Of a stretch of 64,000 bases of DNA, positions 54,290 to 64,000 are shown piece after piece (position 1 is the stretch's first letter; each line of letters begins with the position of its first letter). The position numbers and the translations under genes were made by a program. The notes under the pieces were generated by a model. The model was not told the DNA's origin and did not search any database. It saw only the letters and a list, made by a program, of their open reading frames with translations. Source of the stretch: Vombatus ursinus (Eukaryota > Chordata > Mammalia > Diprotodontia > Vombatidae); contig NW_020954562.1 in NCBI RefSeq assembly GCF_900497805.2, forward strand, positions 22,842,347 through 22,906,346. Direction: 5' to 3'.

Positions 54290-56540
54290 TATTAACAGTT
54301 GCTGTAAGCTTTTTAGAAGATAGCTAAATGCTGCGTCTTGTGAGAGGGGGGAAACCTTTTAGGGATGTCTGCTGGTGTTGTTCTCTATTGACCTTTCTTG
54401 TTTGAGAGGGGAAAGAATAGAGGGGGCAAAAGAGGCATTGCCTCTCTTTTGCTATGACCTGTACTATTTGTGAGAATAAGCATGGAGGTTGGGAAAAGCA
54501 GAATCCTCTGTTATTTGAAGATCCAATGACCTTGGCAGTTCTTCATATTAAGGTAACTGCTTGTGGCTATAATATCATAATACTTCCTCAGTGCTCTATT
54601 AAAGGTTCCTATGAACTAAATAAAAAGCTTAATACTGCTTCATTGGCTCTCTAGCTAATGAGCTTGTCATTGCTTCATTGGCTCAAGAGCAGAAGAATGA
54701 CTATGTCCAAAAGGAGAACAATGAGGGCCAGAAGGAGAGAAACTAGCAGAGAAATGGTTTCATTTGGGGAAAATTATTTCTGAATTTACCAAGTGTATCA
54801 AGGCCTACATCCAAAGATTTCACTGCCCTTGGACACATAGTTTTCCATACTCACGTGCTTCTTTTCTAGGTTTTAGCAAGTATGTGCTCAGTCTTGGCTA
54901 CAGATACTTTATGCAGTGGTGAAAGAATGTTACTCAAAGTTTATGGGCAGATTGTTATATTATGGTTATTCCTGTAATAGTCTTCTTTAGAATAAATTTG
55001 CTGATCATTCCTGATTTCTCCTTCTTTTGAGTCATGATTATTATTAATTTTGTCTTATGGTTTAATAAATATTTTGTTTCTTGTCTTGGGGACTGATTTA
55101 GTATAAGTGGGGAGTATAAGCCCAGTGGAGACTCTGAAGATACAATGTTGAATAATAGGAGTCACACACACATACACACTCTCAATATGAACATCATTGC
55201 TATTCCTAGGATCTTGGAAGAAAGTAGTGAGTAGTAGGTAAATGGTTTTGGCCCCTACTTTGGGGAAAGACAAACAAATAGGCCTGCCTTTTTTGAGGGC
55301 AAGCTGGTGTGAATGAGCTCAGCAAGAAAAAAGATGTTCAGGTATCACACCTTTGTGATATATGGATATATGTCCACATCATTCTTGGCCTATAGAAAAA
55401 GATTTCAGAGGGTTTACCAGAGGAAAAGCTGGTCACCTTCACCACAACATTCTTAGCAGAGTTTAGAAACTTTCAGGGAACTTAATTCAATAAAGTAATA
55501 ATTTTGCTCTTAAAGTCCTAGGAGAAAAGCACTATGGAGCTATACTGGATAAGGGTAAAATGATTCCTTGGAGTTAAACTGGCAGAAATTGTTGGAGGTG
55601 AAGAAATGGATTGGAAGTTTTTTCAAGCACTGACAAGTCTCACTGTTATTCTATAATTAATGCTTAATTTAAGACAATTATACAAGTGGAACAATGTTTA
55701 ATGGGTATATCTTTAGGGAATGGACACCTGGAATCACCTTTGCCTAGTATGACTTCCACAATTGTTCAATACAGAAAAAAATGGAAAGATCACTAATTTG
55801 ACTATTAAAAGGTGAAAGAAAAATGGAGAAGGGCTATTCGTATTTTCAGCAAGCCATGTTAATCATTTGCTGATTCTTTTTCAAGTAATGAGTCTATAAA
55901 TTCCAGACACTGGTATAGGAGGTAAGATAACTGTACCAATCTGTGGCAACATTTATCATTAAGGGTTTCCATTTTTTTCATCCTGCAAAAAACCAGTAAA
56001 ATCCTAATTTGTCACATTAAAACTGTATTTTCAAATGCAGTGAGCACAGCATCATGAGGATAATGAAAAAGCAACAACAATAACAATATATTAATCATTT
56101 TTTAACTGGTTATAAGAGGCAAAAACATTGAATTCATTCCTGATATTAGTACTGTTGGGAATGGGAGGATGTCCAGAGAGATTTATGTTTGTTCAGGACT
56201 TACTCTAGTGAATTAAAACTTTTAATAAGTAAAATATGTTAATTTTTACTTTGTTTTTTCCCTTCTAGCCAGACCTGGTTTCATGTTGCTAATGATTAGA
56301 AATAGATTAGAGTGGGAAAAAATCATTGTAACTGAAGAACAAATTCTATTAGGTATGTCAAAGTATCAACCCTAAGATCTGTCAAGAATATAAACATATT
56401 TGCTCTATTAAATGTTCATCGATGGCACTAAATTTAATAGAATTCAATAATCGTTCATGTGTGGAAGGTGTTGTTAGCATTGGAGAATCTGTAATTCCAG
56501 TTCCTGAAACAAAACAGGTCCTACCCTTTATGAACTTATA
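54290..56540. other. Long unassigned stretch
   Basis: About 2.2 kb with no recognisable gene or named repeat. A CACACA run lies near 55164-55179. Some of it (54330-55100) could be an unclassified LTR or other old repeat, but I have no positive evidence. Confidence 0.45.
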
Positions 56541-56544
56541 TTAT

Positions 56545-57065
56545 GTTAGGTCAATATAATATGTCTGCAAGCATATAAATAACACATTTTTACTATGTAT
56601 TAGGTAATGTCATACATACACAGATAAATAAATACAATATAATTCAAGATTTAATGACTGAGCTGTGTATCAAGGAAAGCTTCACAGAGGAGGTGAGGCA
56701 ATATTTAGATAGAACGTTTAATGAAAGATAAGTATTTTAAGAGGTAGATATGAAGACTGAAAGCATTTGAAGGAAAAGGTTAGGGTGGTAGAAGGACTGT
56801 TGAATGTAGGCTAGAACATAAACTGTATAAAATTGAGCTGTATATGATAAGGGCGGAAAGTTAGGGAGGAATCAGATCACTGACAACATAAAAGTTAGAT
56901 TCAGGAGTGTGGTACTTTATCCTCAAAGCAACAGGGGGTCATTAAACACTTTTGGGCCTGTGAGCAATATAAATTGACTTGTACTTCAGGAAGATTATGT
57001 GTTGAAAATGGATAAGAAGGAAGAGAAACTGGAAGCAGGGACACAAATTACAGAACTATTATAAT
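56545..57065 (-). mobile_element. L2 LINE 3' region, antisense
   Basis: 'aggaaagcttcacagaggag', 'gtgaggcaatatttagatag', 'gagtgtggtactttatcctc' and 'gaaactggaagcagggacac' follow the order of antisense L2 3' UTR to ORF2 end. Confidence 0.7.
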
Positions 57066-57119
57066 ACTTCTGATTGCTTTATGTTGGTAAAGAGAATGCA
57101 GAGATAAGAAGTCACTACC

Positions 57120-57188
57120 AAAATTATATTTCAAAAGTCATATAAATCCTACTCAAAACTCTGAAGTGAATTTGCATTGTCTCTAACA
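57120..57188 (+). mobile_element. L2 ORF2 fragment, sense, first part
   Basis: 'cctactcaaaactctgaagt' followed by 'gaatttgcattgtctct' matches sense L2 ('ccctgctcaaaacccttcagtgg... ccattgcctc'). It is interrupted by an L3/CR1 piece. Confidence 0.5.
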
Positions 57189-57194
57189 AAAAAA

Positions 57195-57336
57195 AAGAAG
57201 TCACAGAATCTGAGTAAGAAACTTGAAGAAGGAAATTGGAGGTCATCTAGTCTAATTCATTCCTCTTGAAAAACCTACTCTACAACATAACCTACTACTT
57301 GTCACCCTGCCTTTTCTAGAAGACCTCCAATGACGT
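57195..57336 (-). mobile_element. L3/CR1 3' fragment, antisense, between L2 parts
   Basis: 'tcacagaatctgagtaagaa', 'ggaggtcatctagtctaatt' and 'tctagaagacctccaatgac' are the antisense L3/CR1 3' block. L2 text lies on both sides. Confidence 0.65.
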
Positions 57337-57337
57337 A

Positions 57338-57480
57338 CAAGTTTATTATATAGAGCAATATTCAAGGCATTGTAAATGACTAAGCATGTCATTGGTGGCC
57401 TTCCATACTCCAAGACTCCTCCATTTTTTAAACCTTTTTCCCTCTCTATCTCATATAGATATCTAAACCTCAAACTAATG
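57338..57480 (+). mobile_element. L2 ORF2 fragment, sense, second part
   Basis: 'caatattcaaggcattgtaa' followed by 'ggccttccatactccaagac' is compatible with the L2 segment after the first part ('catggcattcaaggccctcc'). The minus-strand frame across it is not a gene. Confidence 0.42.
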
Positions 57481-57644
57481 TTGCTTCCCTTACCCTCTCA
57501 TATATTTCATCAGAAGTAGCATGATGTCATTTCTTAAATAATTATTTGCTACAATATGGAAACTGTCAGATTCAACATATTGCTACAATTAAATTAAATT
57601 TAAGACTGACAATTTTTTGGAGAGAGGCCAGTGGCAACACGACA

Positions 57645-57800
57645 AACATCATGACACAATGGGTAGAAAGCCAGTCTTGGAGTCAGGAACTTAACTGAAT
57701 TGAATTTCTTCCTTAAATGGAGTGCTCCTCAAAGGAAAACTATTTTGCTTTTCTTTCATGGCAAATAGAAATAATAAATGCTTGTTAGTTGACTTGACTT
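57645..57800 (+). mobile_element. SINE head fragment and L2 3' end
   Basis: 'atgacacaatgggtagaaag' and 'ccagtcttggagtcaggaac' are a truncated tRNA-type SINE head. They are followed by 'aggaaaactattttgctttt' and 'taaatgcttgttagttgact', an L2 3' end. The two are probably separate events. Confidence 0.6.
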
Positions 57801-57994
57801 CCTCTGACGCCTAAGAGCTATGTATGAGAGACTACACAGATAGATGGACAGCCCCTGTATTATTCTGGCACTCAGAAAATATTTAAAAAAATAAAAACAA
57901 AACAAAAACAAAAACTGAGAGAAAAATCTTCAGCTCTTTGAAAGGATCTTTTGTGAAAGACTTATATAAAGACATGTTCAAATATTACACAAGA

Positions 57995-58140
57995 TCTGTG
58001 TGGTACAGAGTGGATTTAGAGTCAGAAAATCTTGTTTTAAATCTTGGTTCTGTCTGCTTGTGGCCTATGTGACCACTTGTGGCCTAAGTGACAATGTACT
58101 TAAACTTTCTGGGTCTCATTTAGAAAATGAGGGAGGTCTG
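57995..58140 (+). mobile_element. MIR-class SINE, part 5' of 7SL insertion
   Basis: 'tgtggtacagagtggattta', 'aatcttggttctgtctgctt' and 'tctgggtctcatttagaaaa' ending 'tgagggaggtctg' give the 5' two-thirds of the SINE. A small internal duplication (TTGTGGCCTA, 58060 and 58078) is present. Confidence 0.72.
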
Positions 58141-58424
58141 GCCATGGTTGCAAAAACCTTTAATTCCTGTTAATGGGGAGGCTGAGGTTGGTGGATTGCT
58201 TGAACTCAGGATTTCTGAGCTAAATGGGCTAAAGCAAGTGGGTGTCCACACTGTCTGGCACCATATAATGAGCCCCTGAGAGTGAGGGGCTACAGCAGAA
58301 GGTCAAACTAGCCCATGTCAGAAATGGGACAGATCAAAACTCTTGTGTGATAAGTAGAGGGTTCAGAACTGTGAATGTCTGTTTCACTTTTAGTCTGGTA
58401 GAAATATGGAAACTCATTCCAACA
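58141..58424 (+). pseudogene. RN7SL: Full-length 7SL RNA retropseudogene
   Basis: The segment aligns from end to end with 7SL, the RNA of the signal recognition particle. It has the 5' Alu domain (58175-58191 'ggggaggctgaggttgg', family GGGAGGCTGAGGCTGG), 'gcttgaactcagga', and 'gggtgtccacact' at 58240-58252 (family GGGTGTCCGCACT). S-domain blocks 'gtcagaaatggga' and 'agatcaaaactc' (family GTCGGAAACGGAG and AGGTCAAAACTC) follow, and the 3' Alu domain ends near 58421. The central S domain is present, so this is a copy of 7SL RNA, not an Alu-type SINE. A poly(A) run follows at about 58425-58433. It is heavily mutated and unlikely to be transcribed. Confidence 0.95.
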
Positions 58425-58433
58425 GAAAAAAAG

Positions 58434-58498
58434 GAAGGTTGGGTTAAATACTATCTATGCTCCCCTCTATTTCCAAAGCTACAAAAATCTGACCCAAA
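58434..58498 (+). mobile_element. MIR-class SINE, part 3' of 7SL insertion
   Basis: 'aaggttgggttaaatactat' followed by 'tatttccaaagctacaaaaa' continues the MIR-like 3' part ('gggttggactagatgatctc'). The 11-mer 'gggaggtctgg' before the 7SL copy and 'ggaaggttggg' after it are a decayed target duplication. Confidence 0.6.
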
Positions 58499-58789
58499 GG
58501 TGAGGTAGAATAGACCAATTGTTATTGGTATCTATAGAGGGAGCACCAGCTTCAATGTAAACATGGATTCTCTGAAGTACTGACTAAAAAATGGCAAAAA
58601 TAAATGAAATTGCTTGACTCTTTGTGGAAATAGTAAATTAAGATTTTGGAATAACAGAAGGGCTCCATATGGTTTTTCCTTTGAGGATGAATGGACCTAT
58701 GAATTAATTGGTATAGAGACTTCTCAGTGAAGGGACTCGCATTACCAAGCATATCTCCACCTTCTGTGAAACTTAGAGTCTTAGAGTAC

Positions 58790-58912
58790 TACCTGGGCCA
58801 TTGAAAGTTTAAGTGATTTATACTCAATCACAGGCAGAAGGTACCAAGGCACCTGTGGCAAGACTTGACCCCAGATCTTCAGGACCCTAAGACTGTCTCA
58901 CTAGCCTATATC
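58790..58912 (-). mobile_element. MIR-class SINE, antisense
   Basis: 'gaaagtttaagtgatttata', 'ctcaatcacaggcagaaggt' and 'gaccccagatcttcaggacc' are antisense MIR landmarks. Confidence 0.55.
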
Positions 58913-58914
58913 AC

Positions 58915-59079
58915 TAGTTCTCATTTGTTGTTGTTGTTCAAAAGTAGCAAACTTAAAAAAAGCAGAAATATTATTGTGATTTCCATGGTGTTCCATGATG
59001 ACAGCTAAAATGCACAAGTTAATCTTTTCTGGGGTGGTAAGGAAGTCAATATTTTTATATCTGTAATGCAAAAAAATTA

Positions 59080-59125
<46 letters not shown>

Positions 59126-59530
59126 ATGTGTTTTCCTCAACAGTGCTGCTTCTATAGGTGATTTGAAGGGTGACTAAAGAGAAATTTATGCTTTTCCCAT
59201 CTAGGGATAAAAGCCATCTTGCCAATGATGTTCAAATGTTTCATTCTTTAACCTTTCTTACTCTGGCTACCCACCTAATTTGTAATCACCACTGTGATTT
59301 TCTATAAGAAAGTGGTGACATTATTTTTTAAATACTCATTTAAAACTTGCATTTGGAGTTCTGCTCTTTTTGGTAGAATTTAAATGTTAAATATTTTTAG
59401 AAAATAAATAGAGAAACAACTTGCTCATAAACACAAGAAGGAATTGTAGACCTTGAGATTATGCCCAGTAGATAGGTTAGATATCTCTAGGCATTGTCAA
59501 TTTTTTGTAGTTAGATACAAAATAAAATAT
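58915..59530. other. Unassigned sequence with TG repeat
   Basis: It contains a TTG repeat at 58925-58940 and the (TG)n at 59081-59124. No gene seen. Confidence 0.5.
59081..59124. repeat. (TG)n microsatellite
   Basis: 22 perfect TG units. Confidence 0.97.
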
Positions 59531-59959
59531 TCTTTTAAAAATATTTAGTATGTTATTTTTCCTGAGTTACATGTAAAACAATTTTTTTCATTCATTTTTA
59601 AAATGTTGAGTTCCAAATTTTCTCTCGTCCTCACTCCCCTACCGTCATTCATTGAGAAGGCAAGCAATTTGATATAGTTTATACATGTGTAGTCACACGA
59701 AGCGTTCCATATAAATCATGTTGTGAAAGAAAACATAGACAAAAACAAGGCAAGAAAAATAAGAAAAGTTAAAAAAAGTATTCTTCAATCTGCATTCAGA
59801 CACCATCACTTCTTTCTTTGGGAATGGATAGCAGTTCTCATCATAAATCCTTCAGAATTGTCTTGGATCATTGTATTTCTCAGAACAGCATAGTCATTCA
59901 CAGCTAATCATCTTATGATATTGTTGTTACTTTGTACACAGTATATTTCACTTTGCATC

Positions 59960-60610
59960 AACTCATGTATGTCTTTCTGGGTTTTTCTGAGAGAATCCTG
60001 CTCATCACTTCTTAGAGCGCAATAATATTCCATCATAGCCACATACCACAATTTGTTCAGCCATGCACCAGTTGATGGACATACCCTCAATTTCTGATTC
60101 TTTGCCCCCGGAAAGAGCTACTATAAATATTTTTGAATATGTAAGTCCTTTACCTTTTTTTTTTAATCTCTTTTTGGATACAGACCTAGTAATGGTATGA
60201 CTAGCTAGGTCAAAGGGTATGCATGGTTTTATAGCCATTTGGTGTAGTTTGAAATTGCTCTACAGAATGGTTGAATCAGCTCACAACTCCACCAACAATA
60301 CATTGAAGTCTCATATTTCCCACATCTCCTCCAGCATTTGTCATTTTCTTTTTCTGTCTTATTATCCAATCTAAAAGGCATAAGATAGTACCTCAGAGTT
60401 GTTTTAATTTGTTTTTCTCCAGTCAATAGTGATTTAGAACATTTTTTCATATGGCTTTGGATAGCTTTGATTACTTCATCTGAAAACTTCATATCATTTG
60501 ATCATTTATCAATTGTGGAATGGTTCTTATTTTTATGAATTTGACTTAGTTCTCTATGTGTTGGAGACATGAGGCCTTTATTAGAGAAACTTGCTTCAAA
60601 AATTTTTTTC
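59960..60610 (-). pseudogene. L1 ORF2 C-terminal remnant
   Basis: Three overlapping minus-strand pieces in different frames read, in protein order, QIKTTLRYYLMPFRLDN, CWRRCGKYETSMYCWWSCEL, KLWYVAMMEYYCALRSDEQ and DIHELMQSEI. They match the cysteine-bearing C-terminal end of L1 ORF2p (family IKTTxRYHLxPxR, CWRGCGxxGTLxHCWWxC, MEYYxAIxxDE). Frame changes fall near 60230 and 60090. The upstream endonuclease and RT domains are missing. Confidence 0.93.
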
Positions 60611-61149
60611 ACAGTGACTATTGCTAACTGTTTTTCCCTCCATCTTATTTCCCCCATTTATTCTGTTCTCTCTTCCCTTTCACCCTGTCCCTCCTCAAAA
60701 GTTTTGTTTCTGACTATCCCCTCCCCCAACCTGCCCTTCCTTCTATTTATCACCCTCACCTCTTCTCTAATTCCCTTCCATTTCTACTTTCCTGTAGGTT
60801 AAGATAGAATTCTATATTCAATTGAGTGTGTATGTTATTCCCTCTTTGAACCAATTTTTATGAGAGTAATTTTCACTCACTTCCCCTCACCTCCTCACTC
60901 TTCTTCATTGTATAAGCTTTTTATTATCTTTTTATTGAGATAACTTACCCCATTCTACTTCCCATTTTCCCATTCTCCCAGTACATTACTCTCAACCCTG
61001 ATTCTTATTCATATTAAACTTACAGCTGTGCCTTCTGTCTGTATATACTCCCAACAGCCCTAATAATGAGAAACTTCTTATGAGTTACAAGAATCATCTT
61101 CCCATGGAGGAATGTAGTTTAACCAAATTAAGTCCCTTATGATTTCCCT

Positions 61150-62480
61150 TTCCTATTTACCTTTTTATGCTTCTCTTGTGTCTTGTATGTGAAGTAAAAT
61201 TTTTTATTCAGCTCTGGTCTTTTCATCAGGAATGTTTGACAGGCCTCTATTTCATTGAACATCCATTTTCCTCCCTGAATGATTATGCTAACTTTTGCTA
61301 GGTAGATGATTCTTGGTCGTAAACCTAGCTTTTTTTGTCCTCTGGAATATCATATTTCAAGCAGTCCAATTCTTTTATGTAGAAGCTGCTAAATCCTGTG
61401 TTATCTTGATTGAGTTTCCACAATACTTGAATTGTTTCTTTCTGTCTGCTTGCAATATTTTCTTCTTGACCTGGGAAATCTGGAATTTGGTTATAATATC
61501 CTTGGAATTTTCATTTTGGGATTTATTTCATGAGGTGTTTAGTGCATTCTTTCAATTTCTATTTTACTCTCTGGTTCTAGAATATCAAGGCAGTTTTCCT
61601 TGAAAATTTCTTGAAAAATCTTGCCTAGGCTTTTTTTTTTAATCATGGTTTTCAGGTAGTCCAATAAGTTTTAAGGTATCTCACCTGGATCTGTTTTCCA
61701 GGTCAGTTGTTTTTCCAATGAGATATTTCACATCATCTTCTATTTTTTCATTCCTTTGATTTTATTTTATTGTCTCTTGATTTCTCATAAAGTCATTAGC
61801 TTCCATTTGCTTCATTCCATTTTTTTTCTTTTCTTTTTTTGGCAATTGGGGTTAAGTGACTTGCCCAAGATCACAAAGCTAGCAAGTGGCAAATGTTTGG
61901 TCTGAGGCTGGATTTGAACTCAGTTTCTCCTGACTTCAGGGTCAGTGCTCTATCCACTATGCCATCTAAATGCCCCTCCATTTTAATTTTTAAGGGATTA
62001 TTTTCTTCAGTGAGCTTTTTGACTTCCTTTTCCATTTGGCCAATTCTATTTTTTAAGGAGTTTTTTTTTTCTTCACTGAATTTTTGTGCCTCATTTTCCA
62101 TTTGGCCAATTCTGCTTTTTTAAAGTGTTCTTCTCCCTGCTGTCCTTTTGTACTTCTTTTACCATTTGGTCTAGTCTGTTTTTTGAGGTGTTATTTTCTT
62201 TGGTATTTATGTGTGTCTCCTTTACCAAACTCTTGACTTTTTTTTCATGATTTTCTTGTATCACTTTCATTTTTCTTCCCAATATTTCTTCTATCTCTCT
62301 TACTTGATTTTAAAAATCCTTTTTGAGCTCTTCTATAGCCTGAGATCAATTCATATTTTTCTTGGAGGTTTTAGATACAGGAGTTTGACTTTGCTATCTT
62401 CTTCTGAGTGTGTGTTTTGATCTGCCTTGTCATCATAGTCACTTTCTACGGTCAGAGTTTTCTTTCATTGTTTGCTCATT
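61150..62480 (-). pseudogene. L1 ORF1 remnant, interrupted by a SINE
   Basis: Coiled-coil heptads are clear: VKKLTEENNPLKIKM and NRIGQMEKEVKKL (62101-61985, minus) and KENNTSKNRLDQMVKEVQK (62282-62091). Downstream come remnants of the central and C-terminal RNA-binding domains: IITKFQISQVKKKILQADR, KKQFKY and NRGLSNIPDEKTRAE. In active L1, ORF1p trimers bind the element RNA. A WSINE1 (61824-61976) splits it, producing a hybrid frame in which coiled coil runs into SINE. Stops and frame changes are frequent. Confidence 0.88.
61824..61976 (-). mobile_element. WSINE1-like SINE inserted in L1 ORF1
   Basis: T-rich start, 'ggggttaagtgacttgccca', 'gtttggtctgaggctggatt', 'cctgacttcagggtcagtgc' and 'ctatccactatgcca'. 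The octamer TCCATTTT at 61816-61823 and 61977-61984 is its probable target-site duplication. ORF1 coiled-coil sequence continues on both sides. Confidence 0.93.
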
Positions 62481-63194
62481 TTCCCAGCCTATAGCTTGAC
62501 TTTTAACTCTTTGTTAAAAGTTCAGGGTGGAGGAAGTACTATGCCAAGCTTCAGGGGTTTTGTGCAGAAGTTTTCAGAGATACTTCTAGGGACCGATACA
62601 TTTTCATTTCTTCTCAGGTGATATGATCTGAGGAGAGGTATTCACTATTCTCCTGGCCTGTGCTCTAGTCTGTGAGCAACCACAAGTACTCTTTTCTAAC
62701 CTGTGGCTGTGCCAAGGGTACTGTAACCACAAGCTTTGGTGTGCTAGTGCTTCTCCTGGCCCTGGGACTGCCATCCAGGACAGTGACCCAGATCAACTAT
62801 GGCAAAGCAATAGAGTCTTGCCTCGATGCTATCAAAGAGACCCCTCTAATCTTCTGATCAGTTGTTTGATTCCCTTACTGTCTGTGGGTTGAGACATCCA
62901 GAAGCAGCTGCTGCTGCTGCTGATTCAGTGGCTCCCAAGTCTTCTGCTGATTTACTTGGATTGGGTCTATGCCAGTGTGGCCTGCTCTGAACTATGTTCC
63001 ACTCTCACCCAGGTGTGACAGACCTTTCACCTGTTAAGTTGTTTTTGCCTAAAAAATTATTTCACTCTCTCCTTTTGTTGGTAATGCTGCTCCAGGGATT
63101 GCTTTATGTCATTATTTAAAGTTATTTGGAGGAGTTTGGGGAAGTTCAGGGGTGTTGTTGCTTTCTCTCTGCCCACTTGGCTCTGCCTCCAAAA

Positions 63195-63705
63195 GAAAAT
63201 ACTCTTAAGAGTCCCTAATGCACAAATGGGAGAATTCATCTGGTCTTATTTCAGCATAACTGAGATGAGGTCTCCTTATTTTTGTTTCTGGAAGTTATAT
63301 TATCTCACTTGATTACCTGGAAGATCAAAAATTGACTGACTAATTGATTGACTAATAGGATTAAAAGAATAAAAGAAACTTCCATTGCCCTTCTTGACAG
63401 GCTTTCCTTAATTAATTTATCCTGACATTATATAGTTACTGAGACAGTACTCCCAGTAATTCCTTTGGTAATAATTTCAATAAATAACTTGGCTTTTGCA
63501 AACTGAAGCTGAAACTCTAGAGAATGTAATTTTCTCCTTTTATTGGGCACTGTTACATTAGAGAAAGTTTTAGGAGAAAATGGAATGTTTATATTCCATC
63601 TTTGCAAGATGGAGGTGGTGGTGATACAGAGCAAAGGGCATTCTAGATAGACAGAAGATTGTGACAAGGCAGAATAGAGGAAGAAAAAAGTGGAGAGGAT
63701 AAAAC
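63195..63705. other. Unassigned sequence
   Basis: No gene or named repeat between the L1 5' end and the terminal MIRs. Confidence 0.5.
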
Positions 63706-63714
63706 AGGATCAGT

Positions 63715-63856
63715 GGACTTTTAGAAATCAAGAGGCCCAAAGAGCATATCTAGTCCATCTTTCTCACTTCACAAATAAGGATACTTATTTTGATTCAAGT
63801 GAGTTGTCCAAGGTCACATAGTTAGTAAGACAAAGACAGGATTTGACCCAACTCAA
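63715..63856 (-). mobile_element. MIR3-like SINE, antisense
   Basis: 'gaaatcaagaggcccaaaga', 'cttcacaaataaggatactt' and 'gttgtccaaggtcacatagt' then 'gacaggatttgacccaact' are antisense landmarks. Confidence 0.68.
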
Positions 63857-63857
63857 T

Positions 63858-64000
63858 AATAATAGCTAACATTTACATAGCATTTTAAGTTTGCAGATGA
63901 CAGGAGATTACACAGAGATTTCTTATTTCCATTTCTCAATATCTATGTTGAGAAATGGATGGAATTATAAAGAGATTAACTCATTTGATAGCCACAATAA
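63858..64000 (-). mobile_element. MIR-class SINE, antisense, interrupted and cut by window end
   Basis: 'ataatagctaacatttacat' and 'agcattttaagtttgcag' begin the antisense element. The continuation 'ttaactcatttgatagccac' appears only after about 75 foreign bases that hold an 11-bp-stem hairpin (63929-63958). The element runs past the end of the window. Confidence 0.62.

Larger units (their letters stand above)
59535..63190 (-). mobile_element. L1/HAL1-type LINE with 5' end, ORF1 and ORF2 C-terminus
   Basis: The minus-strand order is: 5' end near 63190 (complement of 'cacttggctctgcctcc', like the L1 start 'ggaggagccaagatgg'), a 5' UTR to about 62490, ORF1 (about 62480-61150), a purine-rich non-coding segment (about 61150-60620), the last 200 or so codons of ORF2 (about 60610-59960) and the 3' UTR to about 59535. 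The RT and endonuclease parts of ORF2 are absent, so about 3.65 kb remain of an expected 6 kb or more. The non-coding segment is shared with the HAL1-type elements at 36.9-38.5 kb. A WSINE1 interrupts ORF1. Confidence 0.9.

Noticed and set aside
58141-58424. An Alu-like 7SL-derived SINE
   Set aside because: The central S domain of 7SL is present, so it is a copy of the whole RNA and not a shortened Alu/B1-type SINE.
61871-62101. A coiled-coil frame running into RALTLKSGETEFKSSLRP
   Set aside because: The first part is L1 ORF1 and the second is antisense WSINE1; it is an accidental fusion, not a gene.

Overview
The window looks like intergenic or deep intronic DNA from a marsupial nuclear genome. 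The evidence is the repeat load: many tRNA-derived SINEs of the marsupial WSINE1/MAR1 kind (head like 'agctaggtggcacagtgg', body like 'acctgagttcaaa'), MIR-class CORE-SINEs, long L2 and L3/CR1 LINEs, RTE/Bov-B-like tails, and L1/HAL1-type LINEs. The WSINE1-like copies look more Australian than American to me, but that rests on memory of consensus sequences. I found no intact protein-coding gene; the longest open frames fall in repeats or microsatellites. Family names come from recall, without a library search.

Layout. 1-3.3 kb: SINEs in otherwise unassigned sequence. 3.3-3.9 kb: L2 3' end split by a SINE. 4.1-8.3 kb: a nearly full-length antisense L2 broken up by SINEs, an LTR-like insertion and a microsatellite-bounded duplicate of the L2 itself. 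8.4-11.6 kb: SINEs, an L3/CR1 fragment, CA repeats and a small palindrome. 11.6-14.3 kb: two inverted arms of about 316 bp, about 96% identical, around a 2.0-kb spacer. 14.8-30.3 kb: old MIR/L2/L3 fragments, dinucleotide repeats, a compound trinucleotide repeat at 24.65 kb and long unassigned stretches. 30.7-34 kb: WSINE1 and MAR1 copies, a palindromic hAT element and a processed RPL8 pseudogene. 34.5-36.1 kb: antisense L2, AT-rich microsatellite and MIRs. 36.9-42.6 kb: three HAL1/L1-type pieces, all on the minus strand. 43.7-46 kb: hAT remnant, probable RTE fragment and antisense L2. 49.3-51.6 kb: a 2.2-kb antisense L3/CR1 with readable reverse-transcriptase sequence. 51.6-58.5 kb: two copies of an RTE-tailed repeat around a CCTT microsatellite, L2 pieces, and a full-length 7SL RNA retropseudogene inside an older SINE. 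59.5-63.2 kb: an L1/HAL1 element with 5' end, ORF1 and the ORF2 C-terminus.

No set of genes acts together here. The content is a layered record of retrotransposition: L2/L3/MIR oldest, then MAR1 and L1/HAL1, then WSINE1, with two retrocopied host genes (RPL8 and 7SL). The most unusual structures are the inverted repeat at 11.6-14.3 kb and the duplicated L2 block at 5.8-5.95 kb. I did not find a convincing new biological system.
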